A stretch of DNA of 64,000 nucleotides from assembly GCA_030295235.1 (NCBI GenBank), contig AP026152.1, positions 744,001 through 808,000 of the forward strand. Direction: 5' to 3'. This document shows, one piece after another, positions 1 to 11,463 of the stretch. Source of the stretch: Fistulifera solaris (Eukaryota > Bacillariophyta > Bacillariophyceae > Naviculales > Stauroneidaceae). The translations under genes were made by a program, and so were the position numbers. Each line of letters starts with the position of its first letter. Position 1 is the stretch's first letter. Below the pieces are notes generated by a model that was given only the letters and a program-made list of their open reading frames with translations, ran no database searches and was not told where the DNA came from.

Positions 1-1296
1 CTCTCGATGCTATCGCCTTCAGCCAGATCTGGTAGATCGTGAATAGAAATACCCCGCTTCTCTCGTTCCTGTCGAACCCATTTTAGTTGATTTTGTTGAA
101 AGGTTTCATAGGCTCGTACAACCATATCGGCTTCCACTTGAATAGCGTGACGTATCGCTTGTACTTGATCTTGAGTCAAATGATGCAAATAGGGTTTAAT
201 GACGGTCTGCAAGGCTTGAACAGCTTCAGTTGGTGCCATGGGGACAGGACAAGCTTCCGACAGGGGGACGCAATTGTTTCGTTAAGCCGGCAGGTAATTT
301 CTTTGGCGGATACACGAAATGGGGACCGAAATTGGCTCGGACCGAACCGCCCAAATACAAAGACACGGCTGGATAATACACTCCGTCATCCAAGTCCGTA
401 AAAGCTTCTCCGCCGATTCGTTTGCCCTTGGTAAGAATGAAGGTACCCATACAAGTTCCATTTTTGAAGAAGCGAATGTGATTGGCGTCTTCTCTTGTGC
501 TGATGTACGCACTACCCTCTTCTTCATCATTATCACTACCACCATTTGCTGTCAAGAACAATGCACATCCAACCAAATCTCCAGGACCGAATCCTTCTCC
601 ACCCCAGTCATCTTGTCGTTGCGATCGATGCAAAATAGATCCACCTTGATCTCGGATACCGTAAGACCATTTGTCGTAGCCGACGGGTGCTTGTAAATCG
701 CCCGTCCGCATACTCCAACCCAACCGGATGTGACCTCCGACCGCACAAAGAGGTTTATTTTCTGGCGTATCGTCTCCTTCCTGCTGTTGCTCTTCAGCAT
801 GTAAAGCCGCTTCTAATTGCTCTCGCAAGCCCGGTCCCAACCGCGCCCACGGAGGCAAACCCGCCGCAATCTCTTTCGCGGACGGCCCCGGCTGCATCAA
901 TACTTCATAATAATACGCACCCCCACTTTCGGCCGCTTGTGACGCCCGCGCCATGCGATATCCCCGTACGACCGTCGGTGTGACGCTACAACGTGCGACA
1001 TCGGGACATTTCAATTGCGGTGCCATATCCGCTTTATTCCAGTGCACCCACGGAGGACGATCGTGCAATGCTTTCGGGACCCAAACCAGCAATTGATCTT
1101 CGGTAGGAATAATTCCTTGTTGTTGTAAACTACTCGCTGTGGCGTGATAATTGTGTTGCGTACAGAATTGAGCAATGGCGGTGAACGCGGCGTGCAACAA
1201 AGGATCCGTATCCATCAAGCCGCGAACGCGTTTGCGATTCGTTGCGGCGTTGAATGACGAAGAAGGGGGAGGCGTTAAAGATCTTTCTGATGACAT
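1..1296 (-). CDS. ASH2-like SPRY-domain protein, histone H3K4 methyltransferase complex subunit (3' end off window)
   Basis: The N-terminal ~70 residues contain a LisH-like helix (LLHAAFTAIAQFCTQHNYHA). A SPRY domain in the ASH2L style follows at about residues 80-340: GGHIRLGWSMRTGDLQAPVG, then YDKWSYGIRD and FKNGTCMGTF. Family knowledge: ASH2/ASH2L binds RbBP5 through SPRY and stimulates SET1/MLL-type H3K4 methylation in the nucleus; the plant-homeodomain part of animal ASH2L is absent here. The start is the ATG at 1296. The reading frame stops at 226, but another frame beginning just after a 5-G run (plus strand 263-267) continues an acceptable C-terminus (MAPTEAVQALQTVIKPYL, then a helical region) to the window edge. 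Removing one base from the run joins the two parts, so the stop is probably a consensus error or a recent frameshift. The SPRY assignment is strong; the exact C-terminus is inferred. Confidence 0.8.
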
Positions 1297-1908
1297 TGTA
1301 GAAACGAACGAAAGATGTCAATGAGAAAAGGATAATAATGTTTGCAGAAGGAGATAATAATGCGATAATAGCTGCGTCGCAACGATGAAGATCGAGGCCG
1401 TCGTCCGCACGCGATCCGCGACGATGCGGCGAGCGGCGAGAATGTCTTTTGAAGCCAGTCCGACGCGACCAAGAAAGCTGGGGACGGATGATCCGCACTG
1501 ATTTTGCAGTAATTACAAAGAATTAAAGGACAAAAAGCAAATACAACTAAAGACAATTAAATTTTGCTTTGGGCAATCAAAACAAATGAAAGGTGTACAG
1601 TACCAGTAGAGCGCAATGAAGCTGATGTGCATGCACTTTCAAAATTTGAATCATGACTGAATGCAGTCGTGGTTAAATGAACCGACACTATGCGTCTATA
1701 GCAATGTTAGGTGCACGATCCGGCGCCGCTTTCTGCCCCAAACTAGTCTATGATAAGCCGCGGAAGTTCAATGATTAGACTCTAGTCTAGTTTCCATACA
1801 AGGTCAAAGAGATACGAATAACCTCTGCGATAATTATTCAGTAACAATCGAAAACTTACAAAAAATGTGTCTCGTCAAAGTTTGGAGCTCTAGGCGTTTA
1901 CCCGTAGT
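1297..1908. other. Intergenic region with one copy of the dispersed palindromic element
   Basis: This lies between the 5' end of the ASH2-like gene and the 3' end of the GTPase pseudogene. No credible coding sequence is seen. It holds the dispersed palindrome element at 1652-1701. Confidence 0.5.
1652..1701 (+). repeat. Dispersed bipartite element, copy 1
   Basis: It begins with the imperfect palindrome CATGACTGAATGCAGTCGTG. After a 13-nt spacer comes ACACTATGCGTCTATAG. Copies with the same order and spacing occur at six other places in the window. It sits ~360 bp upstream of the ASH2-like start codon. Confidence 0.55.
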
Positions 1909-4900
1909 TTAGTAGTCATTGGAGTCGTAGCCGGAGTAACCGCTGAATTCCGCAAAGTTGTTGCCATCATCGTCATTGTCTTCTTCGTCATCATTGTTCG
2001 GCTGCAACGTTGTTACGAGGGAGAGCGTCACGAAAATCCTTCCGTCTTGACTTTGATCGACGGCATGGATGCAGCAGGAGGGCGGTGCGCTGTACAAATC
2101 TTCGGCATCAGAATCGAACAAATCAATCACTTCACCCTTCTTCTTAGCCTCTTCAAGTCGACGATCGAGGACTTGACCAAGGTTTCAACGGCCATGAGAT
2201 CCAAGTCCATTTCTTCTCGTTCAATTCCTAACAAGGCACTCGCGCCAGCTTGAATCTCGCACAAGCGATTCAAATCAGGTAACAGAGCATCAGCGGCATT
2301 CACGAATCTTCTTCAACATGGCAGGATCAATCAGTTTAGCAGAAGCACCTGATTGATCGTCCCAACACATGGAAAACACATTCTCCATTGTTTTGTGGAT
2401 CACTTGCGAGGCAGAAACAATCATGGCGTGCAAACGATGAATAACGGACTGTATCCCGGCTAGTAGATTGCGTGTCGCATCACTGAACATGCGATTCACC
2501 ACTTTTTGAGCCCCAGTTGCCATAGCGTCTTTCATTCGCATGTATTTTCCAGTACCACCTTGGACACTCAGAACAGCCTGATAAGAGGATTCCATTTGAC
2601 TTTGGACGGCAGGAAGCAAAGTGCGACTAAGTTCACGCTGTCGTCCACGGCGACTGCTCCCATTTGCTCAAACAGTGATTTCAAGGCTGAAACGGCAGAA
2701 CGATTGGCGGTGTTTACCATAGTATTCAATCGATTCGCATCCAAACCGTTAGTGCGAAAGCTACTGGCCAATGACTGACTCACTTCCGCACACAGTTGCA
2801 AAACGCTTCTTTCAATCTCACTTAATAAACGTCGGATAGTCGAATCAAGAACTGCTTGCCAGTCCATCGAGAATTCTTTCTCCATGGGATCGCACAACTC
2901 CTGGTTGAAATCTACAGCACCGGCACTTCCGGATGTAAAGACCCCACTGTCGCGTACCACTGCACCATAAGTAGCGTGAGTGAAGACCTATTGTTATATG
3001 GAAATGCGCGTGAGTACGTTTGCACGTTATTTTGAAGAACAAACGCCAATCAGAACGTACCATTCTTGTCAGGACGACGCTCCTGGGCCGTTCGGCGGTT
3101 ACTTGAGCCCCACGAATGCACGGTATTCATTGCTTCCGCCGTTCCTTTCTGTGCCCCAATGTGTAAAGACTTTGTCAGTGTTTGACTAATCTTTTCCTCC
3201 AACACTTTTTTGAAATTGCGAGCGATTGCTGCAATTTTGGGGTCCATCTTTTTCATTTCGCTTTCGAAAGTTGACTTCATTCTTTGTGCACTTCGACCAC
3301 TTGAGTTTTCTGTACCATCGGTGGTGAGCAGCTTCATTCGGTCCAACAAATCATTTGTATTCTCGACAAATGTTTTGGAGTGCGATTTGCTGAGGAATGG
3401 AACAAGCGATAGATTGGAACCACACATAGAGACTTACCAGAATCGAGAAGTGATATCGTGGACAAACGCTTCGAAGCTGGGGGATTTGAGTATCTGCCGG
3501 ATTGAAGAAAGTGTTCGGCGGGCCATCACGTGAAGGTTTTATCTTCATCAGCTTCAAATAGTCATTTGCAGAAATGCAAAAGACATCCATATTAAAATCG
3601 TCCTGCAAGGCAATGTTGTCATTGCTGTCATCATTTCCACTGTCCGCGTCATCGTCTTTTGCGATACAATTCTTTCAGTCCAGACCGGAAGTCGTCCTGG
3701 AGGCAAGACCTGCTGTATTTGTTACGCATTACAGCTGCGACAACGTTTTCAGCTCCTTTTGCATTCTGCTGCACTTCTCTTGATCAGACTGGATGGATTT
3801 TAGGTTCTCTTTCCTGAAGTCTGTGAGCTTGCTCTGCTTCCTTCAGTGCTGCTTTGTTTGTGGCGACCACGTTTCGCAGATTCTGCAATAAGCCTTCGTC
3901 GATTTCAATATCGGAGTTGTCATCATTATCCTTCAAGACCTCGTCTAGGTCAGCTTTCGCCTCATCATACTGCTGACGAGCTTCCTGAACTTGAAAATCC
4001 AGATCTTCTTCTTCCAGAAGTCTATCATTAAGCTCTTTTTCCAATTCGATCAAAGAGCTTGAAAGCTTAGACATTCTCTCCCACCTTCCTGGAACTCGCT
4101 GAGCAACATCCTCGTGGTCTCGCATTGTTTCCGTTGTGAAGAAGACGTTCCCATACTGACCGTCCATCAAAAGACGTCTTTTGAACTGTTCTCCTAAAAG
4201 CTCTGGCGCCACAATGGCAATCTGATTACAGTTTTGCAAGTATCGTTCAGCCACTTTAGCACGAAGCGGCATTACTGTCTCAAAAACCCGGCAAATCTAC
4301 CAAGGCCGCTCCAGTGGATAGTACTGACCAAGGACCACGAAGTTCGACTTTTCGGATCAACGGCCAAGTCTGTGGTTCGTCACCATTCCCCATTCGGGTA
4401 GACGTAGAGTTGATTTCCTTGCAAAAGTCTTGCGCCCCATTGCTTCTTGTTGCGCTTTGTACAGCTTTCATCTTATCAAATGGCTTCAAGAGCTCTCGAG
4501 CTTCTTCCGAGCCAGGAGTCACTTCACCGATACTGACATTGACAGAGTTGTATTCTTTTCCGGGCGTTTTCGCTGTGAGCAATGTTTGGACGCGAGCATT
4601 ATTAGCCAGTTGGGCAAAGGCCACTTGGGTAGGAAGCTTGTGAAATCGTCTCATAAATCCTTTTCCGTACACTTGCTCAATTTTCTGCCACGCTGCAGCC
4701 GCTGACGGAGCCTTGTCTTCTTGAGGGACCAGAGCATAAACCGTCTTTTCCACTGTCGAGCACTCATCCACCAATATCTTGAGTTCCTTAAGCCAATCGT
4801 CTAACGTGATAAACTGTACTTCTCCCTGGTAGACCGGAACCTTTTGTTCAAGGTTCGCACTTTCCTTTACTAGTTCGGGAGTGAAAGACAAGTTTGACTA

Positions 4901-5951
4901 CAGCGGCTATACAACCACGCTGACCCCCGAAGTCGGTAAAACCGCTGCTTCTTCCAAAAGAGCATTCAACAGAGACGATTTACCGCTGCATACGAAAGTT
5001 TAAAAACGCATGAGAAAAACGATAATGATTCGAATGAGAATTGAAAAACAAACGACATCACACAACTTACACCCCGGTGTTTCCCAAAACACCAAAGACC
5101 GTTTGCGGAGTACTCTTCTTTTTTAAATTTTGAATTTTGTGGAGCCACTCTTGTCTCCGAGTGTCAGAACAAAAGAGAGGATTGTCTTGTAGCAGCGCCT
5201 TGAGCCTTTCTAGTACGTGATTACTCTTTTCCTTCGCTTCGTTGGACTCCTTGTACGGATTATCAGCTTCAAACATTTGAATGTCGTCATGAGAGCTGTC
5301 ATTTTTGGCGTCTTCCTCAAGATCGTCGCTGGTCTTTTTGATGCTCGTTTCTGACAAGACATTCGAGTCATGGCCTTTGGAGGACTCGGTTTCCGTGTGT
5401 TCCTGCTCTTCAACACTATCCACACTCACACGATGCTCAATTCTCTCCCCGGAATCATCGTCTGCTTGCGGCATGTAGTTATCGTCGTCATTTGGCGTCA
5501 GTTTGATCAGCATTGTCGTTAGCTAACCTGGAATCCAAACTGACTGGTGAAGGTTTCTCCAATGGTTGTTTTGCCGGGGGTGCCTTTTGCGGTCCAATTG
5601 ACTCCTCATTCACTTCCTTCGGTGTAACATAGCTGGAGGTTTAAGCGCGTTTGTTGCTTTCGGGCTCTTCTTCTAACGAAGATTGCTCCGCAGGTTGTTT
5701 GATACTTTTCGTCACCAATTCGATCTTCGCATTCTTTGCTAACAAATCAAAAACCACCTTTCGTCCTTCTTGTTTCGGGAAGAAATGCGTATCCCGTTCA
5801 CCTTGAAGGAGAAGTCTTTCGCCGGAAGCTGTTCTTCGTCCAGCTCTTCTAAAATCAAAGCACGAACTTGCAGCAATGTGTCATTTTCATGCACATCGAC
5901 ATAGCTGTCTTCACCCAAGGACGTCACAATCAGTTCTTTCGTGGCCGCCAT
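1909..5951 (-). pseudogene. Degenerate dynamin-superfamily (SLIP-GC-like) large GTPase
   Basis: Starting at the ATG at 5951, the parts in order are a ubiquitin-like N-terminus (residues 1-60, VRALILEELDEEQLPAKDF), an acidic linker (5067-5513), a P-loop (GNTGVGKSSLLNALL, split by an intron at 4986-5070), the VYQGEVQFITLDDW strand region, the G3 motif VDLPG, AKVAERYLQNCNQIAIVAP, LLGEQFKRRLLMDGQYGNV, a coiled coil, and a helical C-terminal half ending in an acidic tail at 1909. A second intron at 2960-3017 also keeps good GT-AG ends. The gene is broken by several frame changes (near 5787, 4867, 4270 and 3055), by TGA just after DLPGF where the family has an arginine, and by Ile instead of the G2 threonine in the GCIAAVV motif. 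The G4 motif is unrecognisable and a segment after IVAP seems missing. A few breaks could be sequencing errors; the nonsense and G2 changes are not homopolymer-related. Family knowledge: SLIP-GC-like GTPases are nuclear or cytosolic, with poorly known roles. Confidence 0.6.
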
Positions 5952-6663
5952 TTCTTCTTTCTCTCACAATCCAGATACAAGCGCAGCACAGAGAGATAAA
6001 TTGAAAGGTCCGAGAAAAGGAGAACGATTGCTTTTGGCATTTAAAGGGTGATAAAAAAATAATGAAAAATCATGCATTGCGAAATCCACCTTGCTGCCTA
6101 CTGTATTATTTCCCTCCATGTTACGCCGGGAACAGCTGTCTTGACATGCCGGCGCGCTAGGAGTGCACGACAATAAGTTCAACGGAGACACCAGAGCCAG
6201 CCTGGCTTGTGATTCCGAGCGCCGGACACTACACAAACAAGGATACTTAGTATTTGAAAATAGACCCTTCACCTTAATGCGGTTAATTTTGCCGAGCTTG
6301 ACTGCTACATTGGCTTCGTTCGTTCTGAGAAATTGGTAAGCTACATTAATTAGACATGATGAAAATAAATTAGCGAATTTTGCAACGCACGCCTTGTTTG
6401 ATTATCTCTTTAACTTTTTACAGCCTTGATTTCCGATATACTATAGACCTAAAGTGTTGTCCGTTTTCGCCATGATTGCATTTCAGTCATGAGTTTTCCA
6501 CGTCCGGGTCTCTGACTCATTGAGGCGTGCGATGAAGATGCTAGGCTCACTTTATTTTTCGCTTTCTTCGACAAGAAAAACGTTTATAATCATCTTGAAG
6601 GATACAAGTAATTGCTTGTTTTATCTTGCCATCAATCGACCTTGAAAAACATTCACGTTCATA
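5952..6663. other. Divergent intergenic region
   Basis: This separates the divergently oriented GTPase pseudogene (-) and the plastid protein (+). Apart from one dispersed element copy at 6441-6491, I see no gene. An open frame at 5964-6272 (-) has no recognisable composition and is not called. Confidence 0.5.
6441..6491 (-). repeat. Dispersed bipartite element, copy 2
   Basis: Read on the minus strand it starts CATGACTGAAATGCAATCATG, and 13 nt later reads ACACTTTAGGTCTATAG. It lies ~170 bp upstream of the start codon at 6664. Confidence 0.55.
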
Positions 6664-8040
6664 ATGAGGATCCTGTTGTTTGTCTATATCTCTTTTGTTA
6701 CAAGAGCTGGCGCCTTTGCGTTGCGATCGATTGGGTTGATCTCCTCTTGGGTCCGCAGAGACTCATCGGCAGTTCTTTCAGAATCCAGAAACAATTACAA
6801 CAACAACGCATTTGACATGTCAAAGCCCGTTTTCGATTTGTTTTCGCTACGTACAATTCGCGGAGACGCTCTCTTGCGATACAATACACTCAATCAAAGT
6901 GAACCCCTACGCATCAACCTACACGCTTTGTTGGCTGTTACCCTCTTTTCTGCTCCAGTGATCAGTGAAAGCGTCGGTGGAGAAGCTATCAATACAGTAC
7001 AAACCATTGCAGCAACATGTAGCGGCATAATAAGTACAGGACTATTCGTACGAGAATGTCAAAGGCGCTCGAATCAACTAAATCGCATTGAAAAAGAATT
7101 AAGTGCCGAGAATCTGCAAATACGAGTGGCGGCCAATGTGTGGTCGGATCGACCGTATGAAAAACCGCAAACGCTTCGAGTATTGCGGCAATCGTCGAGT
7201 CCACCACGGATTTTGGCTTTGTCAGGGACGGCATCAGAATTGATGACTGCAGTAACCGAGCTTCGTATCTTGGGTCGACGTCTGCAACAGAGTTCAACCT
7301 ATGTCGTTCTCGTCCCGCAAGATGCTCCTCTGCATCTGTCATTTCAAGCGAGCTGGTTAGGGGAAGCCTATAATGTAGACGAGTGGAAGGCATACTTCAA
7401 CGATTTGTCACCGACGAACGAATTTCGATGGTTTGGATTGAATTTCAATGGTAGGTCATTTGGTTCTGGTTCGGGTGCATTTCCTCAATGGCTAGAATTG
7501 TTGGGTCAATATCTTCGACCGACGGACTTGTTGGATCAAGACATGGGTTCGGAGAATAAGGATGATGTAGAATGTGCATCGGTGCTTCGAGCGCAGACGG
7601 CGTTCTATTCGGCATTGACCAGTGGTGACTTAGACGCCATGAAAGCTGTCTATATTCCCGAGGTTTCTGATGAAGTTACTGAGGTAATTAACGCTGGGGG
7701 CCGTATCGATTCTTGGAAAGACTGTCTTTTGGAGGGGGCTCGACCCGAAGGCATGCGAGTAGCAAATAGCGATGCTTGTATTATTTCCGAAACGGAAGCC
7801 TACAGTACCATCATTGAATTCCCTATCAACACCGGTATCGATACAGCTACTCTCTTGGCCGTGCAAAAGTGGGTTCGATCATCGAAAGACGGCGAGTGGA
7901 AGCTACAGCTGCATCAAACAATTCCATGGAGTCGTGATAGCAGAGCACAAGGGACACTACGATGTGACTGTCGCGGTTGTGTTGCCTTGACACGTTCCTC
8001 TGCCGCCGAACAAAGCACATTTGGAGGATTGATTGGTTAA
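6664..8040 (+). CDS. Probable plastid-targeted protein with C-terminal SnoaL/NTF2-like domain
   Basis: The 458-residue protein begins with a hydrophobic signal peptide (MRILLFVYISFVTRAGAF) followed by AL. This fits the diatom bipartite plastid presequence, whose cleavage motif is ASAF-AP with an aromatic residue at +1 or -1. A second basic stretch follows. Residues 90-125 form a hydrophobic region (LLAVTLFSAPVI... and TIAATCSGIISTGLFV). Residues 175-260 (ILALSGTASELMTAVTELR... YVVLVPQDAP) resemble the soluble region of thylakoid assembly proteins of the CCB2/CCB4 or LPA type, though I cannot fix which. Residues 300-430 (AQTAFYSALTSGDLDAMKAV ... W...) look like a SnoaL_3/NTF2-like fold. The function is inferred to be in photosynthetic complex assembly. 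The only in-frame ATG ahead of the signal peptide is at 6664. The frame is intact. Confidence 0.6.
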   Translation: MRILLFVYISFVTRAGAFALRSIGLISSWVRRDSSAVLSESRNNYNNNAFDMSKPVFDLFSLRTIRGDALLRYNTLNQSEPLRINLHALLAVTLFSAPVISESVGGEAINTVQTIAATCSGIISTGLFVRECQRRSNQLNRIEKELSAENLQIRVAANVWSDRPYEKPQTLRVLRQSSSPPRILALSGTASELMTAVTELRILGRRLQQSSTYVVLVPQDAPLHLSFQASWLGEAYNVDEWKAYFNDLSPTNEFRWFGLNFNGRSFGSGSGAFPQWLELLGQYLRPTDLLDQDMGSENKDDVECASVLRAQTAFYSALTSGDLDAMKAVYIPEVSDEVTEVINAGGRIDSWKDCLLEGARPEGMRVANSDACIISETEAYSTIIEFPINTGIDTATLLAVQKWVRSSKDGEWKLQLHQTIPWSRDSRAQGTLRCDCRGCVALTRSSAAEQSTFGGLIG

Positions 8041-8160
8041 TACGATGAAGTAAATAGCTCAATATGGAGTTAGCCTCGTATCAATCACCACGCTATCATC
8101 CTGACCTCAAGGCCCTTTCAGAAGATTAAACACATTTTTATAGGGAAAGGATCTTACTTC

Positions 8161-8856
8161 CTACACGACGTTTTCTTGTTGTGATTCCTCCAAACCAGCT
8201 GTCGATGGCTTGTACAACGTGTCGGCATTGGGAACACAGCAACTCAAGAAGACATGCCCGCAACCTGCTCCCAACCATGCCAATCCGGTAGCCCAATCCA
8301 ACCCTTTCACTGCAGTGGTTTCATCCTTCCACATACCAATGCACAAGAATGCGATAAAAATCAAATAGAATCCCTTTCCCTTCAAACCGTACATGAACCC
8401 AAAATTCTTTCGGAATGTCTTGTTAATGCTGGGAACCGGCTGCCACCAAGCAAACTCATACATCGCCAAGAGTACCGCAAAAACGACCATGTAAATCGCC
8501 AGGAAAGCTTCCGTCACGTCATTGAGCTCCTTAAAGTCCATCTCAATTAACGAAAGTAAACCCAAAGCAGCCATCATGGCGGCGAGACCTAAATCAAGTA
8601 ATGATAAAGCGGCGATCCAGCATTTTGTCTTTTCTCTAAAAAGTAGAGCCGAACGTGAGACATCATTTCCTAATCAAACGAAAGTCACACTCAAAAGCTA
8701 GCAAAGACAAGCAGAGACTCACCGTTCGGGCCGTCCTCCGCTGGATACGCCGGTAGCGTTGTTGTTGTTGCTGCTGCCCGTATCGACAGTGACCATGTTA
8801 TTACTGGCCGATGTGTTTCCGGGACTCGCCCAATCAGGTTCTCCGTACGGTGGCAT
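8161..8856 (-). CDS. COPI-associated / TVP15-like four-span membrane protein (two exons)
   Basis: Exon 1 (8723-8856) starts at the ATG at 8856 (MPPYGEPDWASPGN) and gives a short Ser/Asn-rich cytosolic head. A GT-AG intron (8636-8722, 87 nt) joins it in phase to exon 2 (8161-8635), where the frame continues through EKTKCWIAALSLLDLGLAA. The ~202-residue product has four hydrophobic spans: WIAALSLLDLGLAAMMAALG, AFLAIYMVVFAVLLAMYEF, FYLIFIAFLCIGMW and LAWLGAGCGHVFLSCC. FGFMYGLKGKGFYLIF matches the pattern of COPI-associated/Golgi TVP15 proteins. Family knowledge: these sit in the Golgi membrane and associate with vesicle-trafficking machinery. The splice model is inferred from consensus sites and from the restored first transmembrane span. 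Confidence 0.65.
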
Positions 8857-9276
8857 GATTCGTTAGACTGATTAAAGTAATAAAGCCGATTAAAGTAGTA
8901 AACAACACAACGATTCAAGCTGCGGGTGCTCTCAACGATTGATGAGTCTTTGTTTTTTGCGTCCTCTTGCTTTCGTCATGGCCGCAAGAACCGTTCGCGT
9001 GCGGTTCGTGGACGACAAGCGGTACTCGGATGGAAACTAATATAGCCAGGAGTGTATCATACGATTTTTGACCCTATAGTAAGTTCTCAACGGAATTCCG
9101 TTGAGAGTACTTTATTTCTAATCATATGCTCGACGGGCGCGAATAACACGTTCGCTTCGCCGGCCGAGCGTCACCCTTGCTTTTCATTCATCATCTTCTC
9201 ATTACATCAAAGTGTTGCAAGAAACGATAGACAAGTGTAATCAAAACACAACATTACAAGCCACAAAACACTCATC
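8857..9276. other. Divergent promoter region
   Basis: This 420-bp gap separates the divergently transcribed TVP15-like and borealin-like genes. It holds a short inverted repeat (CTCAACGGAATTCCGTTGAG, 9087-9106), a perfect 20-bp palindrome and possible regulator site. No gene was seen. Confidence 0.45.
9087..9106. repeat. Perfect 20-bp palindrome in a divergent promoter
   Basis: CTCAACGGAATTCCGTTGAG is its own reverse complement. It lies ~170 bp upstream of the borealin-like start and ~230 bp upstream of the divergent TVP15-like start. It may bind a dimeric factor; this is inference. Confidence 0.4.
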
Positions 9277-10103
9277 ATGACCTCTGTGTTGCATTCGTTC
9301 TCGCCCAAGTTTGACGGCAGTCAGCGCGATCATGTCGAAGCACTCATTCATGACTTTCGTCGCGAACAAGAACAGCAAATGAAGAGCATTCAAATGGAAG
9401 CGGACAAGCAGAAACAGCGACAGAAACAATTGCACGCTACAGAAATGGTTCGTATTCCTAAAACAGTCAAGCAAATGTCGGTCGATGAGTTCAATTTGTT
9501 GTATCAGTGCGATTTGTTGCAAATGATTCGTGAGACGGAAGGAGTGGCGACGACGACCAACAGCGTTCTGCCGGCGGGTTTGCAGACACCGTCCTTCAAA
9601 TCCAAAAAGAAGCTCGAGACGCCCTCTCGAACGATTCGACGTGGTGAAGGTATCTAGTAAGTCGAAATGATGGGAAAAATCTTGCTTAAAATCAACATTC
9701 GCCTCACACTATCCTTCGACGCTATTTCAGTTCCTCAAACGGTTCACCTTTAGAAAAAGAAGAGGATAAGCAAGATGTTCTACTTACAGTGACCAAAAAG
9801 AAACGACGTGATGCCGCCACTGGGGAAGACGAGGACGATTTGAATCTCGTGGTGGGTGGAGTCCCCACGAGCCTGACAACGGAAAACATTCAGCTCATGC
9901 CGCACAACGTCCAAAACGAAGCGTACACGAACTTGAAGAAAATGTAAGTTTATTTGCCTTGTATGACTGCATAAGCGAAAAGATAAACCTATCGTTGATT
10001 TCTAATCCGCATTTTCGCTCACCCGCTCCATCGTTCGCTCCCATACCCCAGGCACGAAAACATTGGGAAGTTGTTGCAGCAATTCGAACAAAAGACTGCT
10101 TAG
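9277..10103 (+). CDS. Borealin-like chromosomal passenger protein (three exons, tentative)
   Basis: Exon 1 is 9277-9656, exon 2 is 9731-9943 and exon 3 is 10052-10103, all with GT-AG introns (GTAAGT donors). The spliced product is about 214 residues. It has an N-terminal helical coiled coil (HDFRREQEQQMKSIQMEADK), then VRIPKTVKQMSVDEF, then TPSRTIRRGEGIYSSNGSPL spanning the first splice junction. It ends in a short helix, MHENIGKLLQQFEQKTA. Borealins carry an LP..VR.M...F segment after the helical INCENP/survivin-binding part and a T-x-R-x-x-RRGE...GSPL motif. This resemblance is the basis of the call. Family role: it targets the Aurora B complex to centromeres and the spindle midzone. Alternative: an unrelated nuclear protein. 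The exon structure is better supported than the name. Confidence 0.5.
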
Positions 10104-10528
10104 ACATCCCTTGCGTCCATCTTGATGAAGTCTCCTCTACGTAATATTTCGATTTAGCCTAAACCACTACTTTTAGCTGTTCATTAAGACCTGACATATC
10201 CTCGTTCGTTTTTGATATCTAGTTCCGGTTTGTTGTAATAAGCAAACATAGCCGTCTCGCAACTAGACACCGCGTCCGCGACGACCGATGCTTGCACACG
10301 AAGTAATCGTTAGTCGCATACTATTGGGTTTGAAATTAAAGAGACAGGTCATCGAGGCGATAAGGACAGATAGTTTGATGCGCAAAAGAATTGCATGCAC
10401 TGAACTTTCGCAACGTTTCCAAACATTAGCTCACATACTCGCGCGGCATGAGAATCTAAAAAAGCAGCCAGACTATATCTGTAATGATCCCAGAAGACTA
10501 CAAGAGGTTGTTCGTGTTAGCTACACTT
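10104..10528. other. Convergent intergenic region
   Basis: This lies between the 3' ends of the borealin-like (+) and BCNT-like (-) genes. An open frame at 10288 has no recognisable features and largely overlaps the BCNT-like gene antisense. Nothing else was seen. Confidence 0.4.
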
Positions 10529-11155
10529 TCATTTTCGCTGCATGCGTTCCCGTTCACGATCTTTCTTTTCCAATTCGAATTTCCGATGATCGACTCTCTC
10601 TAAAAAGTCCTGTCGCTTTAGGAAAGCTGCTTTCGATTCTGCTTGCTCTTCCAGTTTGTCTCCTAGACCCGTTTGTTCCTTAAACTGCCCCCAATCGGCG
10701 TGCGTCTTGGCGACCGTGGTTGTTGTTTGTGGGCCTGATAATTCCTGCAGTAAATTCTGCACTCCGCCTTTTCTCGGTGCAGTTGCCGCTTGAGATTTGG
10801 AAGACGCCGTCGGAGCAGGTTGCGATACAGCGGAAGAGGCAGAGGGTTTCGGTGTTTTGTAATATTGAGGTTTGCGAACCACTTTTATTTCTTTCTTTTG
10901 CAATGTGGGATTTTTCAACAATATTTGTGCGGCTGTTTGTGCACCAAAAATCTCGCACAATAGATTCTCTTGTCGTGATAATAATACCTCTGATTCATTT
11001 GTTTCTCCGTGATGAAATGCGAAATGGGTGCCCCAAGGATATCCAAATAATTTCTCGAAAACTCGATTGACGGCTTCTTCTTGCATGCCGCTTAAAGCCA
11101 AGTGGTCACCAGCGTTGCTCTTTGGCTCTTCTTCGTGCATCATTTCTCGCACCAC
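10529..11155 (-). CDS. BCNT-C / SWC5 (CFDP1)-like chromatin remodelling subunit
   Basis: The 208-residue protein is low-complexity in the middle (Ser/Ala/Pro-rich, ~115-140) and ends in a clear BCNT-C domain (residues ~155-205): DWGQFKEQTGLGDKLEEQ, KAAFLKRQDFLERVDHRKFE and a basic tail. The pattern W..FK ... L ... K..FL.R..FLER.D.R.FE is diagnostic of Bucentaur/CFDP1/SWC5. Family role: a subunit of the SWR1/SRCAP complex that exchanges H2A for H2A.Z. The start at 11155 (MVREMMHEEEP) leaves a normal-to-short N-terminus; an upstream exon cannot be excluded. The frame is intact. Confidence 0.75.
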   Translation of the reverse strand: MVREMMHEEEPKSNAGDHLALSGMQEEAVNRVFEKLFGYPWGTHFAFHHGETNESEVLLSRQENLLCEIFGAQTAAQILLKNPTLQKKEIKVVRKPQYYKTPKPSASSAVSQPAPTASSKSQAATAPRKGGVQNLLQELSGPQTTTTVAKTHADWGQFKEQTGLGDKLEEQAESKAAFLKRQDFLERVDHRKFELEKKDRERERMQRK

Positions 11156-11463
11156 CGCTTAACTAGCCAAAGTATCATAGATCAACAAGAACAATAGAAA
11201 GAGGAACACGAGCAGTCGTCGTCGTCGATGAAAGTATGTCCATTCAATAACCCATTGGTGGTACGACATCTCCTGTCATTCACCGTTCACCGTGCTCGTC
11301 CTTCGTCGATCTACATTAAGCATCGGTCTGTTCGACCAATAAAGGAACTAAGTAGATGAAAATGATATCAAAGTCACTTCGAGCGAAGTAGCAAGAGGTC
11401 TTTCATCGCGGATGCAAGAAGAGTTCTAGAATCCGTTGCAAAGAAGGAAAAGAAATATTGACT

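Noticed and set aside
4255-4270. Selenocysteine reading of the TGA after DLPGF
   Set aside because: Other frame breaks lie immediately nearby and the family has an arginine here; a nonsense change is simpler.
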